Source: Bacteroidales bacterium (GTDB lineage Bacteria > Bacteroidota > Bacteroidia > Bacteroidales > VadinHA17). From it: a stretch of DNA of 48,668 bases. A program made the translations under genes and the position numbers. The stretch is from the NCBI GenBank assembly GCA_024762655.1, contig JANTHB010000017.1, forward strand, positions 1 to 48,668, in the 5' to 3' direction. The notes beneath the pieces were generated by a model. It was not told the DNA's origin. It saw only the letters and a list, made by a program, of their open reading frames with translations, and ran no database searches. Below, one piece after another: positions 15,984 through 24,360 of the stretch (the stretch's first letter is position 1; each line of letters starts with the position of its first letter).

Positions 15984-16006
15984 CCGGAGAACCGAAAGAA
16001 CGTATC

Positions 16007-17350
16007 ATGAAAGATTTTTCCATCCTTGCCATCTCTCCTGTTGACGGAAGGTACCGGGATAAAATTAGGGAACTTGAGAATTATTTTTCCGAGTTTGCAC
16101 TGATCCGGTACAGGCTGAAAGTGGAGATTGAATATTTCATAGCGCTGTGTAAGATCCCTCTGCCTCCCCTGGCATCTTTTCCGGAAGAAAAATATTCTGT
16201 TCTGCGGGGATGGGTAACGTCTTTCAGTCCCGAAGAGGCACGAAGAGTCAAAGAGATAGAGGCAAAAACCAATCACGATGTAAAATCGGTGGAATATTAT
16301 TTAAAGGAAAAGTTTGACCGGGAGGAACTGGGGGATTACGGGGAGTTTATACATTTCGGGCTTACCTCGCAGGATATCAACAATACGGCTTTTCCGATGA
16401 TGATCCGGGATGCTTTTAAGGAAATTTATGAGCCTTTTCTTATCTCCCTAATGGCAAAGTTGTCGGATATGGCGGACGACTGGGCTGATATTCCCATGCT
16501 GGCGCACACACACGGTCAGGCCGCTTCCCCTACACGCGTGGGGAAAGAAGTGCTGGTGTTTGTCCGGCGACTGGAAGATCAGTATGGCTCGCTGGTTAAG
16601 ATTCCCTGGGCTGCCAAATTCGGTGGGGCTACGGGCAACCTGAATGCGCATGTGGTGGCTTTCCCTGAGATTGACTGGACTGCTTTCGCCAATCATTTTG
16701 TGGAGCAGACCCTGGGCCTGCACCGTACACGCGTAACAACCCAGATCGAACCGTATGACCACCTGGCAGCCTTATTGGATAACCTGAAAAGAATCAATAC
16801 CATCTTCCTTGACCTGGCACGGGATTTTTGGATGTATATTTCCATGGAATACTTCCGCCAGGAGATCAAGGCCGATGAGGTGGGCTCTTCCACCATGCCT
16901 CACAAAGTCAATCCGATAGACTTTGAAAATGCAGAAGGGAACCTGGGGATGGCCAATGCCCTGTATCAGCATATGTCGGCAAAGCTTCCGGTGTCCCGTC
17001 TGCAAAGGGATCTTACCGACAGTACGGTGTTGAGAAACGTAGGTATGCCGGTGGCCTATACCCTGATTGCACTCCATTCACTGAAACGGGGCCTGAATAA
17101 ACTGATCCTTAACGAGGATAAGATCCGGGACGACCTGGAGGATAACTGGAGTGTGGTGGCAGAGGCTATCCAGACCATCCTGCGCAGGGAAGGCTATCCC
17201 AAACCTTACGAAAAACTTAAAGAGCTAACCCGTACCCATAAACGGATCACAAAAGAAGCATTGCATACTTTTATTGATACTTTAGACGTTTCCAAGGAGG
17301 TGAAAGAAGAAATGAAGAAGATCACCCCGTTTAATTATACCGGCATCTGA
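16007..17350 (+). CDS. purB: Adenylosuccinate lyase
   Basis: The 447-residue enzyme splits SAICAR and adenylosuccinate, releasing fumarate, in purine synthesis. It belongs to the fumarase/aspartase superfamily and resembles E. coli PurB from its first residues (ILAISPVDGRYRDK). Catalytic residues are visible: His169 in LAHTHGQ and Ser295 in the mobile signature loop GSSTMPHKVNP. The true start is the ATG at 16007. Reading can continue upstream to 15860 only through the octamer array, which lies at or before the promoter. The stop is followed after one base by the ATG of an ABC exporter gene, so the two are translationally linked. Confidence 0.97.
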   Translation: MKDFSILAISPVDGRYRDKIRELENYFSEFALIRYRLKVEIEYFIALCKIPLPPLASFPEEKYSVLRGWVTSFSPEEARRVKEIEAKTNHDVKSVEYYLKEKFDREELGDYGEFIHFGLTSQDINNTAFPMMIRDAFKEIYEPFLISLMAKLSDMADDWADIPMLAHTHGQAASPTRVGKEVLVFVRRLEDQYGSLVKIPWAAKFGGATGNLNAHVVAFPEIDWTAFANHFVEQTLGLHRTRVTTQIEPYDHLAALLDNLKRINTIFLDLARDFWMYISMEYFRQEIKADEVGSSTMPHKVNPIDFENAEGNLGMANALYQHMSAKLPVSRLQRDLTDSTVLRNVGMPVAYTLIALHSLKRGLNKLILNEDKIRDDLEDNWSVVAEAIQTILRREGYPKPYEKLKELTRTHKRITKEALHTFIDTLDVSKEVKEEMKKITPFNYTGI

Positions 17351-17351
17351 G

Positions 17352-19169
17352 ATGAAGCAGTTTTTTCAGATTTTATCACTGATAAAGCCTTATTGGGTAC
17401 GGGCAGCCTGGAATGTGGTTTTTAATATTTTATCGGCTTTTGCCGCCCTGTTTTCCTATACCCTGGTGGCTCCGTTTCTAGGAATACTTTTCGGTACCCA
17501 GCCTGTTGTGACCGAGCCGGTTCCTTTGCGGCTCAGTGCCGGTGCGATGATCCATAATGTGAATTATTTCCTCAGTAAGGTGGTCACAGATCATGGCAGG
17601 GTGGAAGCCCTGCTGGCGGTGGCCATCCTGGTGGTGATCATGGCCTTGCTGAAAAACGGTTTTGCTTTCCTGTCCAACTGGCATATGGCTCCCATACGTG
17701 CCGGAATAGAGGCCGATTTGAGAAAACAACTCTACCGGAAGCTGTTGCGTCTGCCGCTGTCCTATTATTCCGAAGCCCGGAAAGGAGACGTGATGTCACG
17801 AATCTCCGCCGATGTGAAAGAGATAGAAAATTCTATTGTCAGCTCGCTGGAGATGCTCTTCCGCTCTCCGATTGTGGTGATCATCTACATGGTCACTCTC
17901 TTTGTGATGAGTTACAAACTCACCCTGTTCGTTCTGGTTCTCCTGCCCGTCAGCGGCTGGGCCATAGGCAAAGTGGCCAGAAACCTGCGGGGGATATCCT
18001 TCGGTGGACAAAGACGGCTGGGATCGATCATGGCCATCATTGAAGAAACCCTCTCGGGCTTCCGGATCATCAAAGCTTTTAATGCCGAAGAGAATTTTAC
18101 CGAAAAATTTGACCAGGTAAACGCCCGGTATTTCTCTACCATGAAAAAAGTACATCGCCGCCGGTATCTGTCCAGCCCGCTGAGCGAGTTTCTTGCTACC
18201 GTCGTGATGATGTTGCTCATGTATTACGGTGGCAGAATGGTGTTGAATCACACCTCCAACCTCTCTTCCCAGGAATTTATCGCGTACATTGTGATCTTTT
18301 CACAGGTGATCCCGCCCGCCAAAACGTTCTCACTGGCTTATTTTAACATTCAGAAAGGTCTGGCTTCTTTCGACCGTATCAATACAATCCTGAACGAAAA
18401 AGAACCCATCAAAGACCATCCCGGGGCCCTCCCCGTCAGCGAATTTACTGACGCAATCGAATACCGGGAGGTGTATTTCAAATATGAACACGATTATGTG
18501 CTGAAAAATATTAACCTTAAGATTAACAAAGGAAGCACGGTGGCCCTGGTGGGTGAATCCGGCGGTGGAAAATCCACAATGGCCGATCTGTTGCCCCGCT
18601 TTATTGAACCAACGAAAGGATCGGTTTTGCTGGACGGCCATCCGGTGCAGGAGTTTAAAATCAGTGATCTGCGTAATCTGATGGGTATTGTAAACCAGCA
18701 ACCCATTCTTTTTAACGATACCTTTTATAATAATATCACCATGGGGATGGAGGTCAGCCGGGAGGAAGTGATCCGGGCTGCTAAGATTGCCAATGCACAT
18801 GATTTTATCATGTCCACACCGGAAGGTTACGACACCTCCATCGGGGAGGGAGGAAACAAACTTTCGGGAGGGCAGAAACAGCGTATTAGCATCGCCCGGG
18901 CGCTGTTAAAGAACCCTCCCATCCTGATTCTGGATGAAGCCACCTCTTCCCTCGATACCGAGTCGGAGAAACTGGTGCAGGATGCTATTCTCCATCTGAT
19001 GAAAAACCGGACTTCCCTGGTCATTGCCCACCGTCTCTCCACCATAAAAAATGCCGACGAGATTTGTGTCCTGCACCGGGGCGAGATCGTTGAACGCGGC
19101 ACCCACACCCAGCTCATGCGGAAGAAAGGATACTACCATAAACTGCAGAAAATGCAGTCGGTGGAATAA
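17352..19169 (+). CDS. ABC exporter, fused permease and ATPase (MsbA-like)
   Basis: The 605-residue half-transporter has six membrane helices (about 15-330) followed by a nucleotide-binding domain (about 360-600). ATPase motifs are intact: Walker A GESGGGKST (Lys407), the signature LSGGQKQR near 503, Walker B ILILDEATSS near 523-530, and the H-loop VIAHRLST near 557. Homodimers of this type flip lipids such as lipid A core or export lipophilic compounds. In Bacteroidota this type is commonly called MsbA or lipid A exporter; the true substrate is not shown by the sequence. It starts one base after the purB stop and is certainly in that operon, a pairing with no obvious metabolic logic. Confidence 0.95.
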   Translation: MKQFFQILSLIKPYWVRAAWNVVFNILSAFAALFSYTLVAPFLGILFGTQPVVTEPVPLRLSAGAMIHNVNYFLSKVVTDHGRVEALLAVAILVVIMALLKNGFAFLSNWHMAPIRAGIEADLRKQLYRKLLRLPLSYYSEARKGDVMSRISADVKEIENSIVSSLEMLFRSPIVVIIYMVTLFVMSYKLTLFVLVLLPVSGWAIGKVARNLRGISFGGQRRLGSIMAIIEETLSGFRIIKAFNAEENFTEKFDQVNARYFSTMKKVHRRRYLSSPLSEFLATVVMMLLMYYGGRMVLNHTSNLSSQEFIAYIVIFSQVIPPAKTFSLAYFNIQKGLASFDRINTILNEKEPIKDHPGALPVSEFTDAIEYREVYFKYEHDYVLKNINLKINKGSTVALVGESGGGKSTMADLLPRFIEPTKGSVLLDGHPVQEFKISDLRNLMGIVNQQPILFNDTFYNNITMGMEVSREEVIRAAKIANAHDFIMSTPEGYDTSIGEGGNKLSGGQKQRISIARALLKNPPILILDEATSSLDTESEKLVQDAILHLMKNRTSLVIAHRLSTIKNADEICVLHRGEIVERGTHTQLMRKKGYYHKLQKMQSVE

Positions 19170-19285
19170 ATGTATCTTTGCCCTGCGTGCCACGGAGGAC
19201 GAGGGAAGGGAAATATAAATTGCACCGTATTTTATGCTGGTCAGGTATGCAGAGGCCCCGGACAAGGCTTCGAAGACCCCCGCAG

Positions 19286-19376
19286 CGAAAGTCTGCGTAA
19301 TCTGCGAAATCTGCGAGAAACAAAATATATGTATTTAAATAAATAATTAAATACATATTTAAATATTTATTTAAAT
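19286..19376. repeat. Intergenic repeat block: TCTGCGAAA units plus AT-rich palindromic element
   Basis: Three 9-base units (TCTGCGTAA, TCTGCGAAA, TCTGCGAGA, 19292-19318) are followed by an AT-rich stretch of ATTTAAATA words (19331-19376). The AT-rich part matches, in reverse complement, the element at 42214-42272. The block separates the convergent ABC exporter and aminotransferase genes. The rest of 19170-19413 holds no gene. Confidence 0.75.
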
Positions 19377-19413
19377 TTCTTGCTGAAGCTGCTGTTCATC
19401 CCGGATTTATTCG

Positions 19414-20244
19414 TCAACCCTCTTTTTGTATATGTTCTTCAATCAACCGGTCATATGCTTCCATCAGGGTGCTCAGAAGAGGATGTGAAACGGGCAGGGT
19501 ATGGTCTTCGATTTGTGAGACCGGCAGCACCTTGATGGAAGTGCCGGTAAGAAAAGCGGCCTCGAGGTCAGAAAGGCCGGAGACGGGAATCGCTTCCTTT
19601 TTTAAAGGTATGCCCTGTTCCCGGCAGATGCTGATCACATATTTCCGGGATATTCCCGGAAGCACCAGATGGTCGGGTGCGGTATACAGGATATTATCCC
19701 GGATGAAGAAAACATTGGAACGGCTGCCCTCGGTGATCATCCCCTGCCGGTTTACCAGAAGCGCCTCATAGGTCCCCGTTTCGATCAGCTTGTTGAATAT
19801 GGTGAGCCGCAGGTGGTGGTGGATGATCTTGGCAGTGGGACGGGGTCGTTCGGCCTGATAGAGGATGCAGGATACTCCGTTTTGGTATTGTGCCGGGGAG
19901 GGGTAATGATGTTCGATCCGGTACACCAGAAAATGAGATACCCCGGGGCGCGCTTTCTCAAAATTGAAAATGACCTTGATATTTCCTTCCGTGATATCGT
20001 TTTCCCGGATGATCCTTTTTACAGCATCCATGACCTCACGGTCGGATACGTTGACAACCCCCTTTTTCATTTCCAGGGTATGATGTAACCGCTGCAGATG
20101 ATCCTCCGGAAACAGCGGCTTCCCTTGTACGACCCGTAACACTTCATACACCGATTCTCCTTCAAAGACCAGGGATGATCTGAATTCATGGCAGTCATAC
20201 AGGTTACCGTTGTGATAAAACCAGCGGCCGTAACATTCTCTCAT
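19414..20244 (-). CDS. Class IV aminotransferase / aminodeoxychorismate lyase-like PLP enzyme
   Basis: From the ATG at 20244 the product has 276 residues and the fold-type IV pattern of PLP enzymes: an N-terminal domain with SLVFEGESVYEVLRV and HLQRLHHTLE, the cofactor Lys139 in PRPTAKIIHHHLR, then GMITEGSRSNVFFI with the conserved Glu, and a C-terminal GISRKYVISICREQGIP segment. The family includes branched-chain transaminases, D-amino acid transaminases and PabC; the branched-chain markers are not obvious, so PabC or a generic aminotransferase is as likely. A TTG at 20265 in the same frame is unlikely because it lies at the edge of the promoter box at 20263-20270. The gene stands alone. Confidence 0.88.
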   Translation of the reverse strand: MRECYGRWFYHNGNLYDCHEFRSSLVFEGESVYEVLRVVQGKPLFPEDHLQRLHHTLEMKKGVVNVSDREVMDAVKRIIRENDITEGNIKVIFNFEKARPGVSHFLVYRIEHHYPSPAQYQNGVSCILYQAERPRPTAKIIHHHLRLTIFNKLIETGTYEALLVNRQGMITEGSRSNVFFIRDNILYTAPDHLVLPGISRKYVISICREQGIPLKKEAIPVSGLSDLEAAFLTGTSIKVLPVSQIEDHTLPVSHPLLSTLMEAYDRLIEEHIQKEG

Positions 20245-20262
20245 GGGGCGATCTTTTGTGGT

Positions 20263-20270
20263 CAAACCTA
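20263..20270 (-). promoter_or_regulatory. -7 promoter box for the class IV aminotransferase
   Basis: TAGGTTTG on the minus strand fits TAnnTTTG and lies 18 bases before the ATG at 20244. It decides against the in-frame TTG at 20265. No clear -33 TTTG was found. Confidence 0.5.
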
Positions 20271-20339
20271 CATAAAATTTCTCATGAAAACATGCATGTA
20301 CCGCATGAAAAAATCATACCCGGGCGCTCCCGTTGGATT

Positions 20340-20617
20340 CTTGTCCGTCGGCCTGCTTAGAGCAAGTCTGAGGGTTAGCCTGTCTTTTTTTAATCAAAAG
20401 AATTCCTCGGGGCTCCCGCCCGGACGACTGTCCGTTCGGACGGGCCCGCCCGCCCGCCTGAATGAAAGAATTCATTCTTTCGGGCAGGGATGAAACCCTT
20501 CGGACAGGCTGCCCCGGGGTTCCACCTACACCTCTCCTTGAGGAGAGGTCAAAACTTTCGAAGAAAGTTTTGGGTGAGGTGTAATAAAGAAATTTCGTTT
20601 TAAGAAATTTCTTTATT
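20340..20617. repeat. Composite repeat island with nested hairpins
   Basis: This is the main content of the 492-base gap between the aminotransferase and exonuclease genes. In order: a GC-rich palindromic unit of the same family as 3724-3783 (20415-20450); a hairpin AAAGAAT-TC-ATTCTTT flanked by CCTG/CAGG (20457-20488); a structure with an outer TACACCT/AGGTGTA stem (20527-20533 with 20577-20583) enclosing CCTCTCCT/AGGAGAGG (20531-20548) and a 10-bp stem CAAAACTTTC/GAAAGTTTTG (20550-20572); and a 13-bp stem AATAAAGAAATTT/AAATTTCTTTATT with a 9-base loop (20583-20617). No protein gene is supported here. Confidence 0.8.
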
Positions 20618-20722
20618 GTTTTATCAGAGGAAATAAAAAATCTTGTTTGCTGTATAGTGACAGAATAAAATCCTTCCGGAATAAGGATTATGTGTCTCTG
20701 CAAAGATGTTTTTCTTGACATT

Positions 20723-20752
20723 TTTGTGGTACGTTTTAATCTTCTAATTTTG
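20723..20752 (+). promoter_or_regulatory. Promoter for the DnaQ-like exonuclease gene
   Basis: TTTG (20723-20726), an 18-base spacer and TAATTTTG (20745-20752) match the consensus. The GTG start codon begins only six bases past the -7 box, so transcription should begin at or next to the start codon. Confidence 0.7.
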
Positions 20753-20757
20753 TTGCC

Positions 20758-21255
20758 GTGTATGCGGTTATAGACATAGAGACCACCGGACTGAGTCCGC
20801 GGAAGGAGAAGATTACGGAGATCGCTTTGTTTCTGACAGATGGAAAACAGATTATAAAAGAATATTCCACGTTGATCAATCCGGAGCGGCCCATCCCTTA
20901 TTACATTACGCGTCTGACCGGCATCACGGACGAGATGGTGGCGGACGCCCCGAAATTTTACGAGGTGGCGCGGACGCTGGTAGAGATGACGGAAGGCACT
21001 GTGTTTACCGCTCACAATGCCCGTTTTGACTATGGTTTTGTCCGGGAGGAATTTCGCCAATTGGGCTATTCCTACGAAAGAGAAGTCATGGATACGCTGC
21101 GGTTGAGCCGGCGGTTGTTGCCCGGTCATCCTTCCTACAGCCTCGGAAAGCTTTGCCGTACCCTGGGTATTCGCGTGCATGACCGGCACCGGGCCGCAGG
21201 CGATGCCCTGGCCACGGTGCATCTCCTGCATCTTCTGCTGGAAACAGATCGATGA
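20758..21255 (+). CDS. DnaQ-like DEDDh 3'-5' exonuclease
   Basis: The 165-residue protein is a single exonuclease domain of the Pol III epsilon type. The three Exo motifs are complete: Exo I IDIETTG with Asp6 and Glu8, Exo II HNARFD with Asp91, and Exo III HDRHRAAGDA with His144 and Asp149. It should remove 3' nucleotides from DNA or RNA with two metal ions. It lacks the clamp- and alpha-binding tail of a dedicated epsilon subunit and the GIY-YIG domain that some relatives carry, so its partner is unknown. The only start is GTG at 20758: an in-frame stop (TAA at 20737) lies upstream without another start between. It is probably translated from a leaderless message. Confidence 0.9.
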   Translation: MYAVIDIETTGLSPRKEKITEIALFLTDGKQIIKEYSTLINPERPIPYYITRLTGITDEMVADAPKFYEVARTLVEMTEGTVFTAHNARFDYGFVREEFRQLGYSYEREVMDTLRLSRRLLPGHPSYSLGKLCRTLGIRVHDRHRAAGDALATVHLLHLLLETDR

Positions 21256-22026
21256 GGCTTGGAATTGATAATCGCTTATTTCTGTTATTATCCTCATGCT
21301 ATCCCTCCGGGATATACTTGCGTGGGAAGAAACTGCCTCCCCCTCTGCGTACAGGGGGTGTGTTGGCCCGTTTTGTAAGTAATTCCGGAATCCATTATTT
21401 TAAAATTTTAAAAATTCAATACTCAAAAGCCACTTCTTATATCTCACATCGATATTCCCTGTTCGATATTCTTCCCTTTAAAAAAACAATATCTTACAGC
21501 TCATTTAAATATTATGTTAACTAAATCAATGTTTTTTGCATTTTTTAAAAAACTGATAACGTACTGTGTAATAGCATGTAATATTTAGAACAGAAATAAA
21601 TTATGCGATTATTGAAAAAACCTTAAAAAAAGTTCAGTAAAAGGGGGTGAAAAACAGACAGTAAATGGAGGGGCATGTGTTTGAATTATGTAGATAAAAA
21701 TGCAGAACAATAATGGCGTGTGACAGGTAAAAATATGTCATAAAAGCAATAAGACTGAAACTTTAATAAAAATACCGTATCATGAATGAAAATGCACATC
21801 CTTGTTGTTATAAGCGGATGCATACCGGGAGGGCAAGGGACTGCATCTGAATAGCAGTATCCAGTATATTTACATTGGATACGAATACGATATTAAAGGA
21901 AACCGGTATCGAATCAAATTTTATCTTAAAGTAGCAAAGTAATGTTATATGCTGTATGTCATAAAGTTGAGTCTCTGTGTGAAGTGGGTGCCGGGTAAAA
22001 TTTTTTAACATAAAAAAAATACAATT
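21256..22026. other. AT-rich 771-base gap without a recognisable gene
   Basis: No convincing coding region, RNA gene or terminator was found. A small GC hairpin (CCCCCTCTGCGTACAGGGGG, 21331-21350) is the only clear structure. The rest is markedly richer in A and T than most of the window and forms the upstream flank of the unusual lipoprotein gene, whose promoter I could not place. Confidence 0.6.
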
Positions 22027-24153
22027 ATGAAACGAATAACTGCAGTTTTTTTTCTTATCCTGTTCATAGCTTCAGGATGTGGTGTATCTAAGAAGGTTAA
22101 AAATCTTACGGATACAGCTAACCAGTTATTGGAGAATATTAATAATATTGTTCTCCAGGTAGATGCGCAAGTTGAATCAGGGGATTTATCCGAAGATGTC
22201 GGAAACTTTATTGATGACCGTCTGAATAATCTTGCTGCACAAATTGAGTCAATGCTTGAAAATGCCGGAGGAATGCTCTTTGACGAGGTAAACGGGACGA
22301 TTGATAATACATTTTCAAATATTTCTATGCTGCTCGATCAAATTAAAAAAGGCATTTTAGATGATTCCTTGCCAAATCTGATTGATCAGATATCCTATCA
22401 GGTTCAGAACAATATCAATCTTCTTAGTTCAAGTGTTGAGGATATTGTTGTGCTTACTTTTGGAAATACCTTTATTTTGGTTGATAAGACGATTAACGGA
22501 GCAGTGATCATTTTTGCCTTAATATTCCTGGCTGTCGGTCTGATCATTTTTGCTATCATGCTTTTCAGAAAAAAAAGAAAGGCAAATTTTTTCAGAATAG
22601 CTGCCTATATTTTTATGCTTGTATATGTGGGATTTTTTCTTGCTATTTTGATGTCATCGCGTTGGCGGGGAGAACTAATTGCCGGATTTGATTTTGCACA
22701 AAAATATGAAGGGATCCAGCTAAAACCTAAGATTACCGGAGTATTTCCCGAAACTTTTACGATGGGGAAAAATGACAAAATATTTTTATACGGGAAGTAC
22801 CTGAATAAGATTGATACCTTAAAGGTAGTTCTGAAACAAGGTAATTTGGTTAAATTTACTTTTCCGGCTAAGACGCTTGTAGCTAAAACGCAAAGTAAGA
22901 TCGTGATTGGGAATCTTTCCCGGCAGATATGGAAGTTGCCGACATATATAGAATTGCAGCAAAGAATACCTCTGCAGGACAGATCCCTTTTCAGGGGAGT
23001 TCAATATATGCAATATAGCAAAGAAGTTGAAAAGAATGCTTACCGGCTGATTCCGGAAGCCGTTACTTCTGCCCCGATACATGCTTTAACACCGGTTTCT
23101 CCTCCTCCTTCTATTGCAGCAGCTTCTGTGGCGGGAATGCATCTCTCTGGCTCTCTTCTGAGAATTAAGCCTGGCGAGGTAATAGCGGAAAGGAATAATA
23201 TAGGCCATCGTATATTTAATTCTGCCACAGCTCTAAAGGTTAATAATATATTAAAATCATTTTACCTGAATTCTTTTCATTTACCGGAAGGTGATTTCGC
23301 CATTGAGGCTTTGGAAAACAATGAGGGGGTTGAGTCCGAACAGTTCATCAGCATTCTTTATCCTCCGCCACCTGTACCCAAGCCTGATATATTTATCACC
23401 GGACTGAGGTTTAGTAATCAAAACTATGCTATAGCAAAACAGGATGTTACTCTTGATGTTCAATTGGGATTTTCACATCCCGAAGAGGTGAAAAGAGGAT
23501 TTAGAATAAGAGTGAATGCAACTCCCGCTATCACACCTATGATAATTAATGTTCCAATGGGGGTCATTGCAGCCGCTCAAGGGAACAACAGATCTGTGGT
23601 TACTTCCAGGAGATTCAGACTGAATCAAAAGGGGATATATGTTTTTCGGGCGATAGCTGACGAGAATAATATGATTGCCGAGCAAAATGAATCGAATAAT
23701 GAGTATCAGAAAAGCTTACAGGTTAGAGATTATTATTATAATGTGACGGTACAATATCTGACGTTCGTTTCTTTAAAGAATATGGATGATGGGCTTTATC
23801 CGGAAGATGAATATCGCATTACCATCGGCACTGTGGTATCTCATTATTCACCCTGGACCATTAAGTATAATAAGGACGGGGAACCCAACAGAAACTATTC
23901 TATAAATAAAACAAAAACATTTGAACGGTTACATGAAGGAGACCAGATCTTTTTTTCAACAACAGGTTATGAGGCGGATAGTGGTTCAAAAGATGGAGAT
24001 GATGGTATGGGACATGCAGGGAAAACTGTAAAAATAAGCAGTCTCATTAATTCTTTTCCTTCAGGATCAAACTCAATAGAAAAAAGTTTAATTCTCATTA
24101 CATCTCATTATAAAATCATTGGGAAATATTCCGTTAAACGAATAATTGAATAG
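22027..24153 (+). CDS. Uncharacterised multidomain lipoprotein with two internal membrane helices
   Basis: The 708-residue protein is not one I recognise as a whole. It opens with a lipoprotein signal (FFLILFIASGC, Cys18). Residues 24-150 are helical and Asn/Leu/Ile-rich, like repeated amphipathic helices. Two membrane helices follow at about 156-180 and 192-212, joined by a basic loop RKKRK. The remaining 490 residues should lie outside the cytoplasm: an IPT/TIG-like start (KITGVFPETFTMGKNDKIF), a linker rich in Pro, Ala and Ser near 350-370, a CARDB-like Ig domain at about 455-570 with the family's ENNMIAEQNESNN pattern, and a final beta domain containing an acidic loop DSGSKDGDDG that could bind calcium. 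Codon use is plainly AT-richer than its neighbours, which suggests acquisition. It stands alone. Confidence 0.85.
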   Translation: MKRITAVFFLILFIASGCGVSKKVKNLTDTANQLLENINNIVLQVDAQVESGDLSEDVGNFIDDRLNNLAAQIESMLENAGGMLFDEVNGTIDNTFSNISMLLDQIKKGILDDSLPNLIDQISYQVQNNINLLSSSVEDIVVLTFGNTFILVDKTINGAVIIFALIFLAVGLIIFAIMLFRKKRKANFFRIAAYIFMLVYVGFFLAILMSSRWRGELIAGFDFAQKYEGIQLKPKITGVFPETFTMGKNDKIFLYGKYLNKIDTLKVVLKQGNLVKFTFPAKTLVAKTQSKIVIGNLSRQIWKLPTYIELQQRIPLQDRSLFRGVQYMQYSKEVEKNAYRLIPEAVTSAPIHALTPVSPPPSIAAASVAGMHLSGSLLRIKPGEVIAERNNIGHRIFNSATALKVNNILKSFYLNSFHLPEGDFAIEALENNEGVESEQFISILYPPPPVPKPDIFITGLRFSNQNYAIAKQDVTLDVQLGFSHPEEVKRGFRIRVNATPAITPMIINVPMGVIAAAQGNNRSVVTSRRFRLNQKGIYVFRAIADENNMIAEQNESNNEYQKSLQVRDYYYNVTVQYLTFVSLKNMDDGLYPEDEYRITIGTVVSHYSPWTIKYNKDGEPNRNYSINKTKTFERLHEGDQIFFSTTGYEADSGSKDGDDGMGHAGKTVKISSLINSFPSGSNSIEKSLILITSHYKIIGKYSVKRIIE

Positions 24154-24360
24154 AAAAATAAAGATCTTTCTTCTTCACAGGGCTCTGGTGACATCAGCCA
24201 ACTATTTTAGAAGTTGGTAAGGACAGTATTGCCCCATTTTCTAATCCCGGAGATCAGAAAGACATTATCTGCCGTAATGTCAGCCTCTTTGTTCTGGCAT
24301 ACGATTTGATTCTCCCCCGGCGTAAATCATCAGAATAAGTTAAACTAAAAATAAAAAGAT

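Noticed and set aside
15860-16006. A 49-residue upstream extension of purB rich in His, Ile, Pro and Ser
   Set aside because: It is the translation of the octamer array and lies before and across the promoter box; PurB homologues start at the ATG used here.
19171-19178. TATCTTTG box after the ABC exporter gene as a promoter
   Set aside because: No gene follows on the plus strand; a chance match is likely in AT-rich DNA.
20245-20265. TTG start for the class IV aminotransferase
   Set aside because: It lies in the -7 box; the ATG at 20244 matches the family's usual N-terminus.
20314-21297. A 327-residue open frame on the minus strand
   Set aside because: It runs antisense to the clear DnaQ-like exonuclease and then through the repeat island; its product is low-complexity and reflects the hairpin repeats.
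21256-21524. Small gene or exonuclease C-terminal remnant after the DnaQ-like gene
   Set aside because: The frame has no recognisable domain and no start signal; composition looks non-coding.
24198-24217. Hairpin CCAACT/AGTTGG after the large lipoprotein gene as a terminator
   Set aside because: The stem is six base pairs with no T-tract.
24154-24360. Heat-shock operator (CIRCE or similar) before htpG
   Set aside because: No matching inverted repeat is present.
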